From Neofusicoccum parvum (Eukaryota; Ascomycota; Dothideomycetes; Botryosphaeriales; Botryosphaeriaceae): a stretch of 64,000 nt of DNA. Positions 47,627 to 58,247 of the stretch are shown piece after piece (positions within the stretch are counted from its first letter, which is position 1; the number at the start of each line of letters is the position of its first letter). The translations under genes were made by a program, and so were the position numbers. The DNA lies in assembly GCA_020912385.1 (NCBI GenBank), contig CP087206.1:1984001-2048000 (forward strand). The letters run 5' to 3'. The notes under the pieces were generated by a model. That model was given only the letters and a program-made list of their open reading frames with translations. It searched no databases and was not told the DNA's origin.

Positions 47627-49993
47627 ATGTCTCGAGAAGGTAGGAAGATAACGTATGCGTGCGAAATGTGCCGGAAGAGAAAGGCGAGTACTCCGTTGCT
47701 GCTTCTGCTGACTTGGTTAACAAGTGCCCTAGGCACGCTGCAGCGGCGTTGCTCCATGCAGCTTTTGTCAGAAGCATTCTTTCAGTTGCGTGTTTGATAG
47801 AAACCGTCAACGGAGAGGTCCTCGGGGTCCACGGCAGAAGAAAGTGGCGGGGCCAACTCGTGTGACGGAATTGTCTCCAACTGAACCACAGCATTCTACG
47901 ACTCTTCCAGAGGAGGCCGGCAATGTTGTCAACAGCCCTGGTAGACACATAGTGGCTTCTACAGCGGTGTGTCTCGATTATGTTACCCGGTGTAAAATCC
48001 AGGACGCCTTACCAAGCATGTGGGTGGATGCTCTTTTTCTCGTCATGCATTTGGCTGATTTCTTCCGCACAGGGACACTCTTACAAAGGACGAGCAGTTT
48101 CATCTTTTTGAGCTTTTTGAGACACATGCGAACAACCAACAATTCCCGGTCATCACTTTCAACCTTGTCCAGTCCTGGATCAAAACCAAGAGATGTCCAG
48201 AGTACCTGCTTCTGGCAATTTACGCATGCGGTGCACGATACTCATCGAGAAAACTCTCCTCGTATCAGGATCCGTATACTGCAGAGCTCCAGCTTTCTCT
48301 CCAGTCTCGCCACATGATATCTGCCGTGAAAGAAGAGGAGTGTCTTGCCCACATATTCGCCTATTCCGTTCTGGGGTTCGTCGAGTTTCGCAGAGGAGAT
48401 GGCGCTCAAGCATGGCTCGATATAGGTGCGTCTAAAAACATCAGCCACTGGGCAAATAGATGCTGATAGTCTTGGTGTGGAAAGCGGCTGCAAGAGCCTT
48501 GATTGGGTTATGCAGAGTCCGTGGATTGCTTCAGTACCCAGAGCTTGCTGGTCTCGAGAGTTCCACCGCGTACGTTGACATTACAACCGCCATGTACTCC
48601 ATCGGGCATCCTTTATTCTCCAGGATCACCAGCACGAATGCTCAAATCAACTTGTCTCAGGAAGAAGACGATGAAAAGCCCAATCAAACCTGCAAGCTGC
48701 TCCAGCTGGCTTGCAAAATCCAAGACTTCTGGGCTCAGCCAGCTTCCATCACTTCTCAAATGCGGCATTGGGACCATGACTCAAAGTTCATGGATTTGAA
48801 GCATGAATTGGATGTGGGTTTGATCCGCCAACCAGACGACCTGCGCTTCAGCTCTTCCAGGTTAATGAGCAAGCTGGACCAAGGACAAGGCGCCGGAGAG
48901 TACCTGCTTTGGCCTCTTGTCTGGCATTGTGGAGTCATCTTGCTCAACCGAGTGTTTCTCCCGATACTGCCAACTCACCACCACCAACGTGAAAAAATAC
49001 TGAGCTATCCTGGAGCACCCAATATGTTCATTGAGGACCGGGTATCTGCGTTGGAGTCTTCTGCTGCGGCTGTCTCTATCATATGTAGCGATGTGATAGC
49101 AAGCGGCTGTTTCTTCATGGTTCGTTGCACCGAGCAGATGGCTTAGCTATGCTGATAAAACTGCAGCCGCCATTTCTCGGTTACTGTGCTCTTCAGAGCT
49201 CCCTCGTGCACCTCAATACCATCCGCCGACAAAAGCAAATTCAGCACACAGAAGCACTTGAAAATCTGAAGATAAATTGCACATTGCTCACGGGCATGAG
49301 AAAAGTCTATAAGCCCGCGGAGCTTTGGGTCAGTTGATCTCCTGCTGTTGAAAGACATGATGCTGACAGAATATTCAGCTAAACCAGCTGATGGGCATTG
49401 TTAGTCCTGATATCAAATATGCCGAAGATCACGACAACATTAAACCATTCAAAGACTACTTCTCAAGGTTTGCAGACATGCAAGAAGTTCCATACCTTGA
49501 AATGGACTTTCAGAAGGAGATGCCGGCCCGTGGACATTCCGACGTCAATACCACTGAAGTCACTCAGCCAAGAGGTGAATATCAGCGGTCGATATCAGAA
49601 AACGGAGGTCCCACCGAGACAGATGCCTGGATTTCCCAATACCGCCTGGACCTGGAAGATCAAATGTCCGATAGCAGTGAAATTAACGCGAATAGTGGGG
49701 AGAGAACAGCATACGATATACAACAGCTCAGCTCCCAACTTGTCCTTCACCAAAATACCCAGCAAGGTTTCCTCGACAACACAGATGACCTTCTCATTTC
49801 CAGGTGCGCTGACCAAACTACCCACCTTACCAATTGGCAGTCCTCACCAGGCCACCAATCCCTCCACTCCTCCGTCAGTAGCTCCTCCGTCCCCCTCCCG
49901 CAAGACGACTGGGCCTACGCCTCCATGGATCTCTTTCTAGACGACACAACCTGGGACATCGAAACCGCCCTCTACTCGGCCATGTCCATATAA
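47627..49993 (+). CDS. Zn2Cys6 transcription factor
   Basis: Fungal regulator, 707 residues. Exons 47627-47683, 47733-48019, 48073-48425, 48470-49119, 49167-49328, 49379-49993; every junction keeps frame. Intron 1 has a GC donor (AAAG|GCGAGT) and rebuilds the cluster CEMCRKRK|ARCSGVAPCSFC...C, followed by the linker RNRQRRGPRGPRQKK typical of this class. The middle domain (FNLVQSWIKTKRCPEYLLLAIYACGARYSS; CLAHIFAYSVLGFVEFRRGDG; YLLWPLVWHCGVILLNRV) is the fungal-specific factor domain. The C-terminus is acidic and Ser/Gln-rich and ends in an activation-like segment (MDLFLDDTTWDIET). The splice at 48426-48469 (44 nt) is the least certain. Likely a pathway regulator for the gene group at 50-58 kb. 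Confidence 0.82.
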
Positions 49994-50004
49994 CACCCCT
50001 CCAA

Positions 50005-51581
50005 TCAACCACTCTTTCTTTCTTTCACCAAAACCTCCATCCCCCACTGCGGCGTAAACCACCGATTCTTAAACCCCACCCCCTCCGCCCCCCCAACCAA
50101 CTCCACCTCAAACCCCCCCACCACCACCGCCACCAACCGCGTCACCTCCACCAACGCCACTCCCCGCCCGCTGCACGTATGCGCCCCCGCCCCAAACGCG
50201 AAGTAACTCCCGCTCAGCCTCCCCACCGCCTCCGCCCCGCCCAGCCACCTCTCCGGCACAAACGCGTCCCCCTCCGCATACACCCCCCCGTCCCGCTGCA
50301 CCACCCACGGACTCACCCCAACCTCCGTCCCGGCTGCCACAGCGTGTCCGCACAGCGTCGCCGGCGCGTCCGACACCCGCGCCAAAAGCATCCCGACCGA
50401 CGGGTGCAGCCGCGTCGCTTCCCGCACGCACGCGACCAGGTACGGCACCGCGGCCGCGCGCGCGTAGCTGATCGGCCGGTCGGCGGTCAGCCCGGCGGCG
50501 GCGAGGTCGCGGCGTAGGCGGGCGAGCGCGGCCGGGTGGGTGAGGAGCGCGAGCAGCACGGCGCGGAGGGCGGTGGCGGTGGTGTCGGAGCCGGCGGCGA
50601 TGTTGCCGAAGGCGTGGGTGAGGATTTCGCGGTCGGTGAGGGAGGCGGGGTGGGCGCGTTGGGTGTGGAGGAGGCGGTGGAGGAAGGTGGGTGGGGAGGA
50701 TGGGGTGGTGGTGGTGGTGGTGGCGGCGCGGCTGGACTGGATGGAGCGCGCGGCGAGGGCGAGGAGCGCGTCTTGCGAGGCGGCGGCGGGTCCGAGGAAC
50801 CAGGTTGCGATGGTGGGGTTGCCGAGGAGGAAGCGGTGCGTCCAGGGGACTTGGCCGAACTGGGGAGGTGAGCGGGAGGAGGTGAGGGGTTGGGGGAAGG
50901 GCTTACGATGGCCATGTAGTCGGTGAAGATGTCGAGCGTCTTGAACATGCCTATTTCGTCGCCTTTGCGGAGGAAGTCGAGGTCCTGGCCGAAGGTGAGG
51001 GAGAACACGGCGTCCATGGCGTATCGCTTGAGCAGTTCGCCCAGATCGCAGCTCTTCTGGCTGGCGGCATGCTCCTTCAAGATCTGCAGCAGGCGGTCGG
51101 TTGGACCATCGAGCCAGGGCTCCATTTGGACCAATGCGTTCATCGAGTAGGCGCTGGCGGCATTGCGCTTCATACGGGAGTGCAGTTCCTTGTTGGCCAG
51201 CACGAAAGTGTCTGGAACCAGTCCTTCCTCGTCGTACACGGCAGAGAGCTCGTAGAAGCGTGATTTGTAGAACTTTGTGCCAACTCCGTAAATCTTGGCG
51301 ATTTCTTGGGGGTCGCTGATGGACAGAGTGTTTGGTGCTACGCGCACAATCTTGCCGTACTTCCGGTGGAGCGCCAGATCATCCTCGTGGCTGCGGCCTC
51401 GATAGACTGACCACATTCGGGGGATGGTGGAAACAGATCGTATCCATGGTCCAGGGATGCGGTGGAGATTGCGCTGGTAGCGGTTCGAAAGAAGGTAGCA
51501 GCAAATAACAAGCAGGACGAGTGCTACTGGATGGTGCTTTACTAAAGCCAGAATCGGCGGCAGAATCTGAGCGGTAGCCAT
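50005..51581 (-). CDS. Cytochrome P450, pisatin demethylase-like
   Basis: Membrane-anchored P450 monooxygenase, 509 residues. Exons 50907-51581 and 50005-50859 (47-nt intron, donor GTAAGC). N-terminal anchor HHPVALVLLVICCYLL; proline hinge RIPGPW; I-helix AGSDTT; K-helix ExxR (VREATRLHP); PERW; haem segment FAFGAGAHTCSG with the ligand Cys. The SHEDDLALHRKYGKIVRVAPN region is typical of the pisatin-demethylase-like group. A low-complexity Ala/Thr/Ser insert (SSRAATTTTTTPSSPP) encoded by an ACC repeat lies before the I-helix. The second exon is much more GC-rich than the first. Substrate unknown; context with an amine oxidase and a flavin hydroxylase suggests an aromatic or amine compound. Confidence 0.9.
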
Positions 51582-52057
51582 GTTTGCAGTTGAGGGTCAG
51601 GAACAGCTCTTTGCAGTGCCACTGTTAAGCACCTTTTCGGCGGGCTGAGTTCGGAGCACTCTGATTGGCAATCCCCCACTAAGTGCAGATGGCCCGCTCG
51701 AGATACCTTATCATGCACAACATGAAAGCTTATCAAGAAGAGCCGTGCTGATGCGGATCTGGAGGCTTCTGACTCGCCTATCGTATTTATTCCGCTCGAG
51801 CGGGGTAGACACACGAGCTGGGCGGACTAATGATGGAGCCGTACTCCTGCCATATCAACAGGTACCAGTTCCCCGCATTCCCAATCGGGTCGGCATTGCA
51901 CGGAGGGTTGCACGTCTCCGATCGGCCCGAGTGGCGAGCGGGACCATTCCGCTGCTTTGTCGCGCGTTGCTCTGCACAATGCTGAAGCAGCTGACCGGGG
52001 ATGCCAGATGTACCACATCAACTCACATGGACAATGCTATTTGAGATATATGACAAT
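51582..52057. other. P450 promoter region
   Basis: Non-coding DNA upstream of the P450 and downstream of the amine oxidase. It contains the CCG palindrome listed at 51792-51803. Confidence 0.5.
51792..51803. promoter_or_regulatory. Candidate Zn2Cys6 site CCG-N6-CGG
   Basis: CCGCTCGAGCGG is a perfect 12-bp palindrome about 210 bp upstream of the P450 start. Inverted CCG/CGG half sites are the form bound by Zn2Cys6 dimers. Its use is inferred. Confidence 0.4.
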
Positions 52058-53698
52058 CTACAAGTGCGGTGACGGAGAGCTCTCCAGAGCGTTGATGACC
52101 GCCCGCGCCGCCTGCGTCCCTTGCTGCACCGCGCCATCGATCCAGCCACGCCACCCGTCAGACCAATCCGCACTGGCAAAAACGACAGAACCATGCGCTT
52201 TCTGGAGCTCAGCAAGGTACTTGGCCGCGTAGTCAGGCTTGAAGAAACACCACGTGCCCTTCGAGAATTCATCTGCATACCAATCGTGGAAGACCTGGCG
52301 GTCCATGTCAGCCTGTACTCGTGCGTGTCAGGTGCAGTGCACTTACAAGGCGCTTGATTTCTTGTCCGCCAGGAAGAAGGTGGGCGACTGCTGATTTAAC
52401 AGCGTCAATGTCTTTTCCGAGTGGGATCCCGTTGGGCATGTCAGGGGTGGGGCCGAACAACACCACATGCGTGTCGTTGCGGGAAGTCAGGTTATCGGAA
52501 ATGGCGCATATCATGCCCTTGCCGGGACTTGCGAAAGATGTGTACGAGACCAAGTCCGGCCCAGAGATGTCCGCGTGGATCTTGTTTCCGCGGTTGGCCT
52601 GTCCAAGCTGAATGGCCTCAGTCTTGAGGGGTGACAGCGGAGGTGAGAAGGCAATTCCAGGCAGTACATTCAACGGGATTGTGCAGACAACGCTGCGGCC
52701 TCTCCAGGTCTTGCCGTTGCGGGAAGTGACCTCTGTTGTGCGGCCGTTGTCGACCACGGACGCAATCGGGATCGAGAAGGAGTACGACATCCGGCCCGTT
52801 GACCGCGCGTGATCAAAGAGGCGGCGGGCCAGGGTGCTTTGCCCACTGCCTAGCCGAGTGCGGAGGCCGATGTCATTAAGCCCGGTTGGCTTCCAGCCGC
52901 CGAGAGCCCACCATCTCATGGCGTCAAGGAATCCGAGATCTTCAAGTGGGCCGCCGCCCATTTGCAGGACGATTGCTTCGAGAAGGCCTCTTTCCTCTGG
53001 CGTCAATTGATCTTCGATCTGCTGCATCCGATCTTTGCAGGACAGTTTGTCCCACTTGGCCATCGCGTTGAATTTCCGCATCGAGTCGAATGGATATGGG
53101 ATGGTCTCTTGGAGGGCAGTGCCATCCACATTGCAGAAAAGAGCCCACACTTTGGAGAACATTTCCTCCTGAGGGCATACTTAGTAAGTGCTAGCGTAAC
53201 AGTTTGATAAGGCATACCTCTTCTTCATGACTAATGTTGCGTCGTTCATCTCCCGTGATTAGGGTACAGTAGTCTTCTTTCCCTCCTGGGACTTGGGTGA
53301 CAATGAAGTCATCTTGCAATCCGTAGAGTGATACTTCACGGTAGATGTGAGGCATGTGCCAGTGGATCCATGTGCCTCCCATCTCATAGTTGAAACCATC
53401 GAGAATTCCATTCCAGGTGCGGCCACCGATGCGGTCTCTGGCTTCCAAAAGTAAGACAGCCCGGCCTTAAGGCAAGTTAGCATTGACCCAATACGTGTTG
53501 GGGTAAGCCAGGGTCACCTTGAGTTGAAAGATCCCTTGCGGCTATCAGTCCGGCGTACCCAGCACCCAAGACAATGACGTCAAAGATGCCAGTCTCGCTC
53601 TGTTGGAATGACTGCGCAGGAGCAATGGCACCCACACAGGGTAGACCAGTCTTGATACCACCTTGCGGGGTCCAATGAACACCCTCTGCGGTAGACAT
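52058..53698 (-). CDS. Flavin-containing amine oxidase
   Basis: FAD-dependent monoamine oxidase (MAO-N type), 501 residues, oxidising a primary or secondary amine to an imine with release of peroxide. Exons 53518-53698, 53218-53465, 52347-53168 and 52058-52312. FAD Rossmann motif GAGYAG at residues 45-50 and RIGGRTW at 71-77, formed across intron 1; GGTWIHWHMPHIYRE is the amine-oxidase landmark; the C-terminal FAD contact is FASADWSDGWRGWIDGAVQQG. There is no signal peptide and no obvious peroxisomal targeting tripeptide (ends SPHL). The last intron is only 34 nt (GTAAGT, CCTGAC branch, TACAG) but is needed, because read-through meets a stop. Substrate unknown; neighbours suggest an imported amine. 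Confidence 0.92.
52313..52346 (-). other. 34-nt intron
   Basis: Donor GTAAGTG, branch-like CCTGAC and acceptor GTACAG packed in 34 nt. Removing it joins IKRL to ADMDRQVF in frame; retention gives a stop within 10 codons. Shorter than the usual fungal minimum near 40-45 nt. Confidence 0.7.
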
Positions 53699-54286
53699 AG
53701 TAATGTTCAGCAATGAAAGTATACCTGCGGAACGACAGCGCGCTGCTCGTGGACGAAAGCCAATGAGGATTACCCAAATGGCCGCGGTTGGAAAATCACA
53801 AACTTATAGAGCGTAAGTAAACCGGGGTGGCGTCAGCTGAGCGGAAAGCTGGCGCTACCTGATGGCGTATACTCCGACTTGCGACGCGGATGCAACTTTC
53901 GGAGCATTTTTGGTCAGATATCCAGCGAGGGCATTCGGACATACGGAAACTGGAGCTCCTCTCAGATACTCCAATTAGTCCGCCAGCCCGCTTCCAGGTC
54001 TACCTCCGGCCCCGGTGCTGCCCTTCTGACAATTGTCCTCAACGCTGGGTAGGTATTTGGCGGCTATCACTAACGGACGCGTTGGTAAGCACTCATCTGG
54101 ACGTCCAATGCAGGTACCACTTACTCATGGAAACAAGAATGTGTGCTAAGTTTTAAATTTGACGGAGGGCCAAACTAGCCGAGTAGCGATATCAAAACCA
54201 CTGTTGGAGCAATCCCACAATTGCTGCGAATCTGCTTGTGTCGCTCTGTTCTCGATGTAGACCTTCTACGTTGCCATCCATGGACC
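53699..54286. other. Amine oxidase promoter region
   Basis: Non-coding DNA between the permease stop and the amine oxidase start. It contains CCGCGG at 53782-53787, 84 bp upstream of the amine oxidase ATG, and TCGGACATACGGA near 53936. Confidence 0.45.
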
Positions 54287-56321
54287 TCAAGCCTCAATGG
54301 GAAACTTCTTATCCCGCCCATCCTGCACAACCGCATCATTCGAGGAAGTCTGCCTCGACATCGGAGCCTCAATAACAACCACATCCGCATCATCCACAAT
54401 CTCCACCACCGGGCCCACAAACCTCCCCCGCATGTACGCGAAATACCAAACGACGCCCAACACGCCACCTACGCCGACAATCACGCTCGCATAATTCCTG
54501 TGCCCTTCATCAGCCTCCCGCACCTCAACCGCCCCGGCGCCAAAACAAAAGGAGAGAGAAAGAGAGAGAAACCCACATATTCACCGCCGTAACCGGCCGA
54601 TACAGCGGAAAGCACAGAAACACGCCCACGCCCACCGTCCACACCAACGCCACCGCATTCAGCACCCCGCTCCACCGGCCCAGCGCCCACGGGCCGTACG
54701 CCAGCCGCCTGCCGCGCAGCCGCGCCGCGATGTGCAGCCCGACCGCCACCGCGTACGACAGCATGTACAGCGCCAGCACGCCCGAGATCAGCCCGTAGAA
54801 CGCCGTGCTGTTGCCGATGTACAGCGCGCCGACCGCCAGCTGCGGCGCCGCGGACGCCGCGATCGCGGCGACGGGGACGTCGTGCACGGGGTGCACGCGG
54901 GCGAGGGAGGCGGGGAAGGCGTGGTCGCGCGACATGGACCAGAGGGTGCGCGCGCAGGAGGCTTGCGCGTCGATGCCGCCGATGAGGGCGAGGTAGGTGG
55001 AGAGCGCGGCGAGGAAGATGGAGAGGCTGGGGTTGTGGGTGCTGTTGTAGAAGATCGGGTGGGGTGTTAGGGGGGGCGGGTCAGGTGGGGAGGGGGCGTA
55101 CCTGGGTGACGGGGCTGATGGGGCCGATTTTGGAGGAGAGCACGTCGTCGATGTTGCCGGAGCAGTAGAGGAGGACGATTAGCCAGGGGAGCGTGATGAT
55201 GGCGTTGATGAGGGCCGTCCAGAAGACTGGGACGGTTAGCTGGATGCAGGTTGACTGCCGTTTTGGGGGTGCTTGCTCGCCCGGGGCACGCTCGTTCGCA
55301 CGTGCTTGATCTCCTCGGAGAAGTGGGCGGCTGTCTCCAGCCCACCGAATCCGAACAGAGAGGTCGAGAGTCCGGTGCAAAATGCCACTCCGTTACTGGA
55401 CCATCCGGAACTGTTGAGGAAGGTGGTGAATACGTAGTCCGCACTGTGCTTGTCCTTGGTGTAGACGAGCATGATGATGATCGTCAGCAGATAACCTCCA
55501 AGGTGTGTGCCGATTCCTGGTGGCGGTCAGCAAAGATTGAGGGCACATTCCCCTGGGTAACGTACCGAGCAGGTTGAGAGAGTGGAGCGCTTTCACCCCA
55601 AACACGTTCAGCAGAGTGTAGAAGCAGATGACAAAGGCGTAGATGATGTACGCATGCCATCTCTCCGGCTCGTACGAAGGCCGACTAAGAGTTACATACG
55701 CTTGCACCTGCACCGCAACACCCATGGCGCATGAGGCTGTTGCCAGCCAGGCGTAGCAGTAGGAAAGCCAGCCACCAATCCAAGACTCCAATACGTCAGT
55801 TTACCAGCTCTTCAGGATTAGCCACGGGCAACTTACAATAAAGGGCCGCTGTTTCGGCGGGGACAGTTCGGCAATCCAATGGTACTGGGCACCAGATGAC
55901 GGCCACATACTGAAATCCGTCAGCTCTTGCATTGCGTTGGTCCCGCAAGTATTACCTTGAGAGCTCTGCAATTACTGCAGCCACGCAAGTCATGGCAACT
56001 GCAGTCAGGATGTAGCCATACAAAAGTCCAACGGGACCACCAAGAGCCAAGCCTTGGAGAAAGGCTGCAACTATGCCCTCCCACTGTCGAGGTCAGAATA
56101 AAGACCGAACAGCGACGGCTGATACATACAGTGCCACTGATGCAGACGGTAAAGCCAAGAGCGCTCCAGAAATCGAACTTCCGGTGGAAAGCCTGAGTCT
56201 TGCCAATTGCTTCCAAAGCAGCCCGGTCATCTTCGTAGAGAGGGTCATGGCGGCCTGTATTGACTTTTCCATGGGGACGGGGTTCCGCGAAGGAAGCTGG
56301 ACGGGTGACTTCTGCAGTCAT
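54287..56321 (-). CDS. APC-family amino acid/amine permease
   Basis: Twelve-segment amino acid/choline/GABA permease of the APC superfamily, 555 residues over eight exons: 56130-56321, 55956-56083, 55837-55909, 55566-55785, 55277-55516, 55102-55226, 54577-55055 and 54287-54497. Landmarks: GFTVCISGT|WEGIVAAF, SSMWPSSGAQYHWIAELSP, SLFGFGGLETAAHFSEEI and RTLWSMSRDHAFP. Intron 5 has a GC donor (GCGA|GCAAGC). Intron 6 (55056-55101, 46 nt) has a good GTACGC donor but ends CCCG, not AG, immediately before the required VTQ|IFYNSTHN; with that border all eight exons keep one frame, and no AG acceptor nearby does. So this copy is either spliced unusually, carries a mutated site, or has a sequence error. 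Probably imports the compound handled by the adjacent enzymes. Confidence 0.83.
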
Positions 56322-56757
56322 TTCGGCGAACGAGGTGCGTGGAAACTATGATGACGGATTCCGCGGGAAGGCCATGGCGCGCTTGCATGGTGTAATATCC
56401 AACTCCTGCTGGGATAGTGTTGATACGGGATAGCCGGTGGTTCAGAGCATATCAGCCAATCAGATATTAATCCGCCGGGGTGGACGCAAAGGTGGGAGGG
56501 GGTCGGCGGCAATTCCGCCCTCAGCCGCACTAGATTGCTTCACCTCAAAAGCGCCGCAACGGGCATCGCGTTGATAGCCGCGGATAAGAGATGGACCATT
56601 GCGCTTGTCCGGTATCACAGGCGGACACCGCGGACGCCGTTAGGTGCATTGTGGGAGTCTTTATTAATCTTCAAGACGTAGCTATCCGGCCAACCTGGAC
56701 ATCGAGGGAACAGGCTCGGCTTCTTACCATCAACACCAATTCCCCATTGCTGCCAAG
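56322..56757. promoter_or_regulatory. Bidirectional promoter with three CCGCGG sites
   Basis: 436 bp between the divergent permease and flavin monooxygenase genes. CCGCGG occurs at 56361-56366, 56578-56583 and 56628-56633, where about 0.1 would be expected by chance in random sequence. Each is an inverted CCG/CGG pair of the kind recognised by Zn2Cys6 factors. Confidence 0.5.
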
Positions 56758-58169
56758 ATGAGCTGCGCCAATCTCCGCGTCATTGTTGTTGGAGCCGGAT
56801 TCGCAGGGCTCACGGCGGCCATCGAATGCCGGCTCCGCGGCATGCACTCCATCCTGCTTGAGTCGTATCCCACCAGCCGCAACTACGGAGACATCCTGGA
56901 CTTCTCGCCCAACGGCGGCATGCACTTCGAGCGATGGGCGGACGGCAAGGTGGCGCGGAGGCTGCTGGAGGTCTGCCTCAACGACACCGACACGCTCGAC
57001 TACTACAAGTACGACGGCACCTTCCTCTTCGCCGAGCCGTTCCTGCTGAAGCCGGAGGACCGCCACCGCATGCTGGCCGGCCACCGCGGCGAGATGCACC
57101 AGATCATCTGCGACTACGCCGCCGAGATCGGCGTCGAGATGCGCTTCGGCGAGCGGGTCGCGCAGTACCTCGACGCCGCCGACCGGCCGGGCGTCGTCAC
57201 CGCGGCCGGCGAGACCATCACCGGCGACGTCGTGGTCGCGGCCGACGGGCCCAAGTCGCTGGCCCGCGAGCAGCTGCTCGGCCTGCCCGAGTCCAAGGTC
57301 AACTCCGGCTACGCCATCTACCGCGCCCACTACCACCTCACCCCGGCCGACCGCGCCGACCCCCTCCTCGCCCCCTTCTGCCGCCCCTCCCCCAACGTCG
57401 CCCGCCTCTGGGTCGGCTCCGATCTGCACATGTTCGTGTACTCGTGGAAGGAGGGCCGCGATATCGGCTGGGTCTTCACGCACAAGGTACGCCTCCCCCT
57501 GCCTCCCTATCACCCCTCACCAACACCCCACAGGACGACCAAGACATCGGCGAGTCGTGGTCGCAGCCGGGCCACCTGTCCGACGCGCTGGCCTACCTGG
57601 ACGAAGCCCGCTTCGAGGAGACGTGCAAGGCCATCGTGCGCCGCACCCCGGCCGACCGCCTCGTCGACTACAAGCTGGTGTGGCGCGACCCGCTGCGCAC
57701 CTGGCTGGGCGCCTCGCGCCGCAGCTGCGTCATCGGCGACGCCGCCCACTGCCACCTGCCCACCTCGGCGCAGGGCGCGTGTCAGGCCGTCGAGGACGGC
57801 GTGGTGCTGGCGGTGTGTCTGGAGCGTGCAGAGAGGGATGTGGAGCTCGCGCTGCGGGTGTTTGAGCGCGTGAGGTTTAATCGGAGCCATGTTGTGCATA
57901 TGAGCTCGATATCCGTGCGCGATGATTACCACACGCTGGATTTTGAGTCGGAGTTGTTTAAGGAGCATCCGGAGATTATCAATGTGCCGCGGCAGGCGTG
58001 GGTGCTTGACTTTGATGCGAGGCAGGATGCGGAGGAGAACTTTGATCGGCTGGCGGCGGATGTGAGGAGTGGGCGGGAAGGGACGCTGGAGGAGCTGTCG
58101 CTGCCGGCGGGGGGGAATTTCGATCTGGAGAATAGGGATTTCTATACTCCGCAGAAGGCGGTCTTATGA
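56758..58169 (+). CDS. Group A FAD monooxygenase (aromatic hydroxylase type)
   Basis: Flavoprotein monooxygenase of the PHBH/salicylate hydroxylase fold, 454 residues. Exons 56758-57486 and 57534-58169 (47-nt intron). N-terminal FAD Rossmann motif GAGFAG at residues 12-17; DG motif region VVVAADGPKSLAREQL; GD motif CVIGDAAHCHLPTSAQGACQAVEDG near residue 310. No signal peptide or membrane anchor, so cytosolic, using NAD(P)H. Related fungal enzymes hydroxylate aromatic rings or secondary metabolites; the substrate here is unknown. It shares a promoter with the permease and converges on a HET gene 78 bp away. Confidence 0.9.
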
Positions 58170-58247
58170 TACGGCGTTTAGTGTAGCTAATTCCGTGAAA
58201 TACTATCCATTCGATTCTGCAGTGGGATATGCTTTGATTTTGCATGC

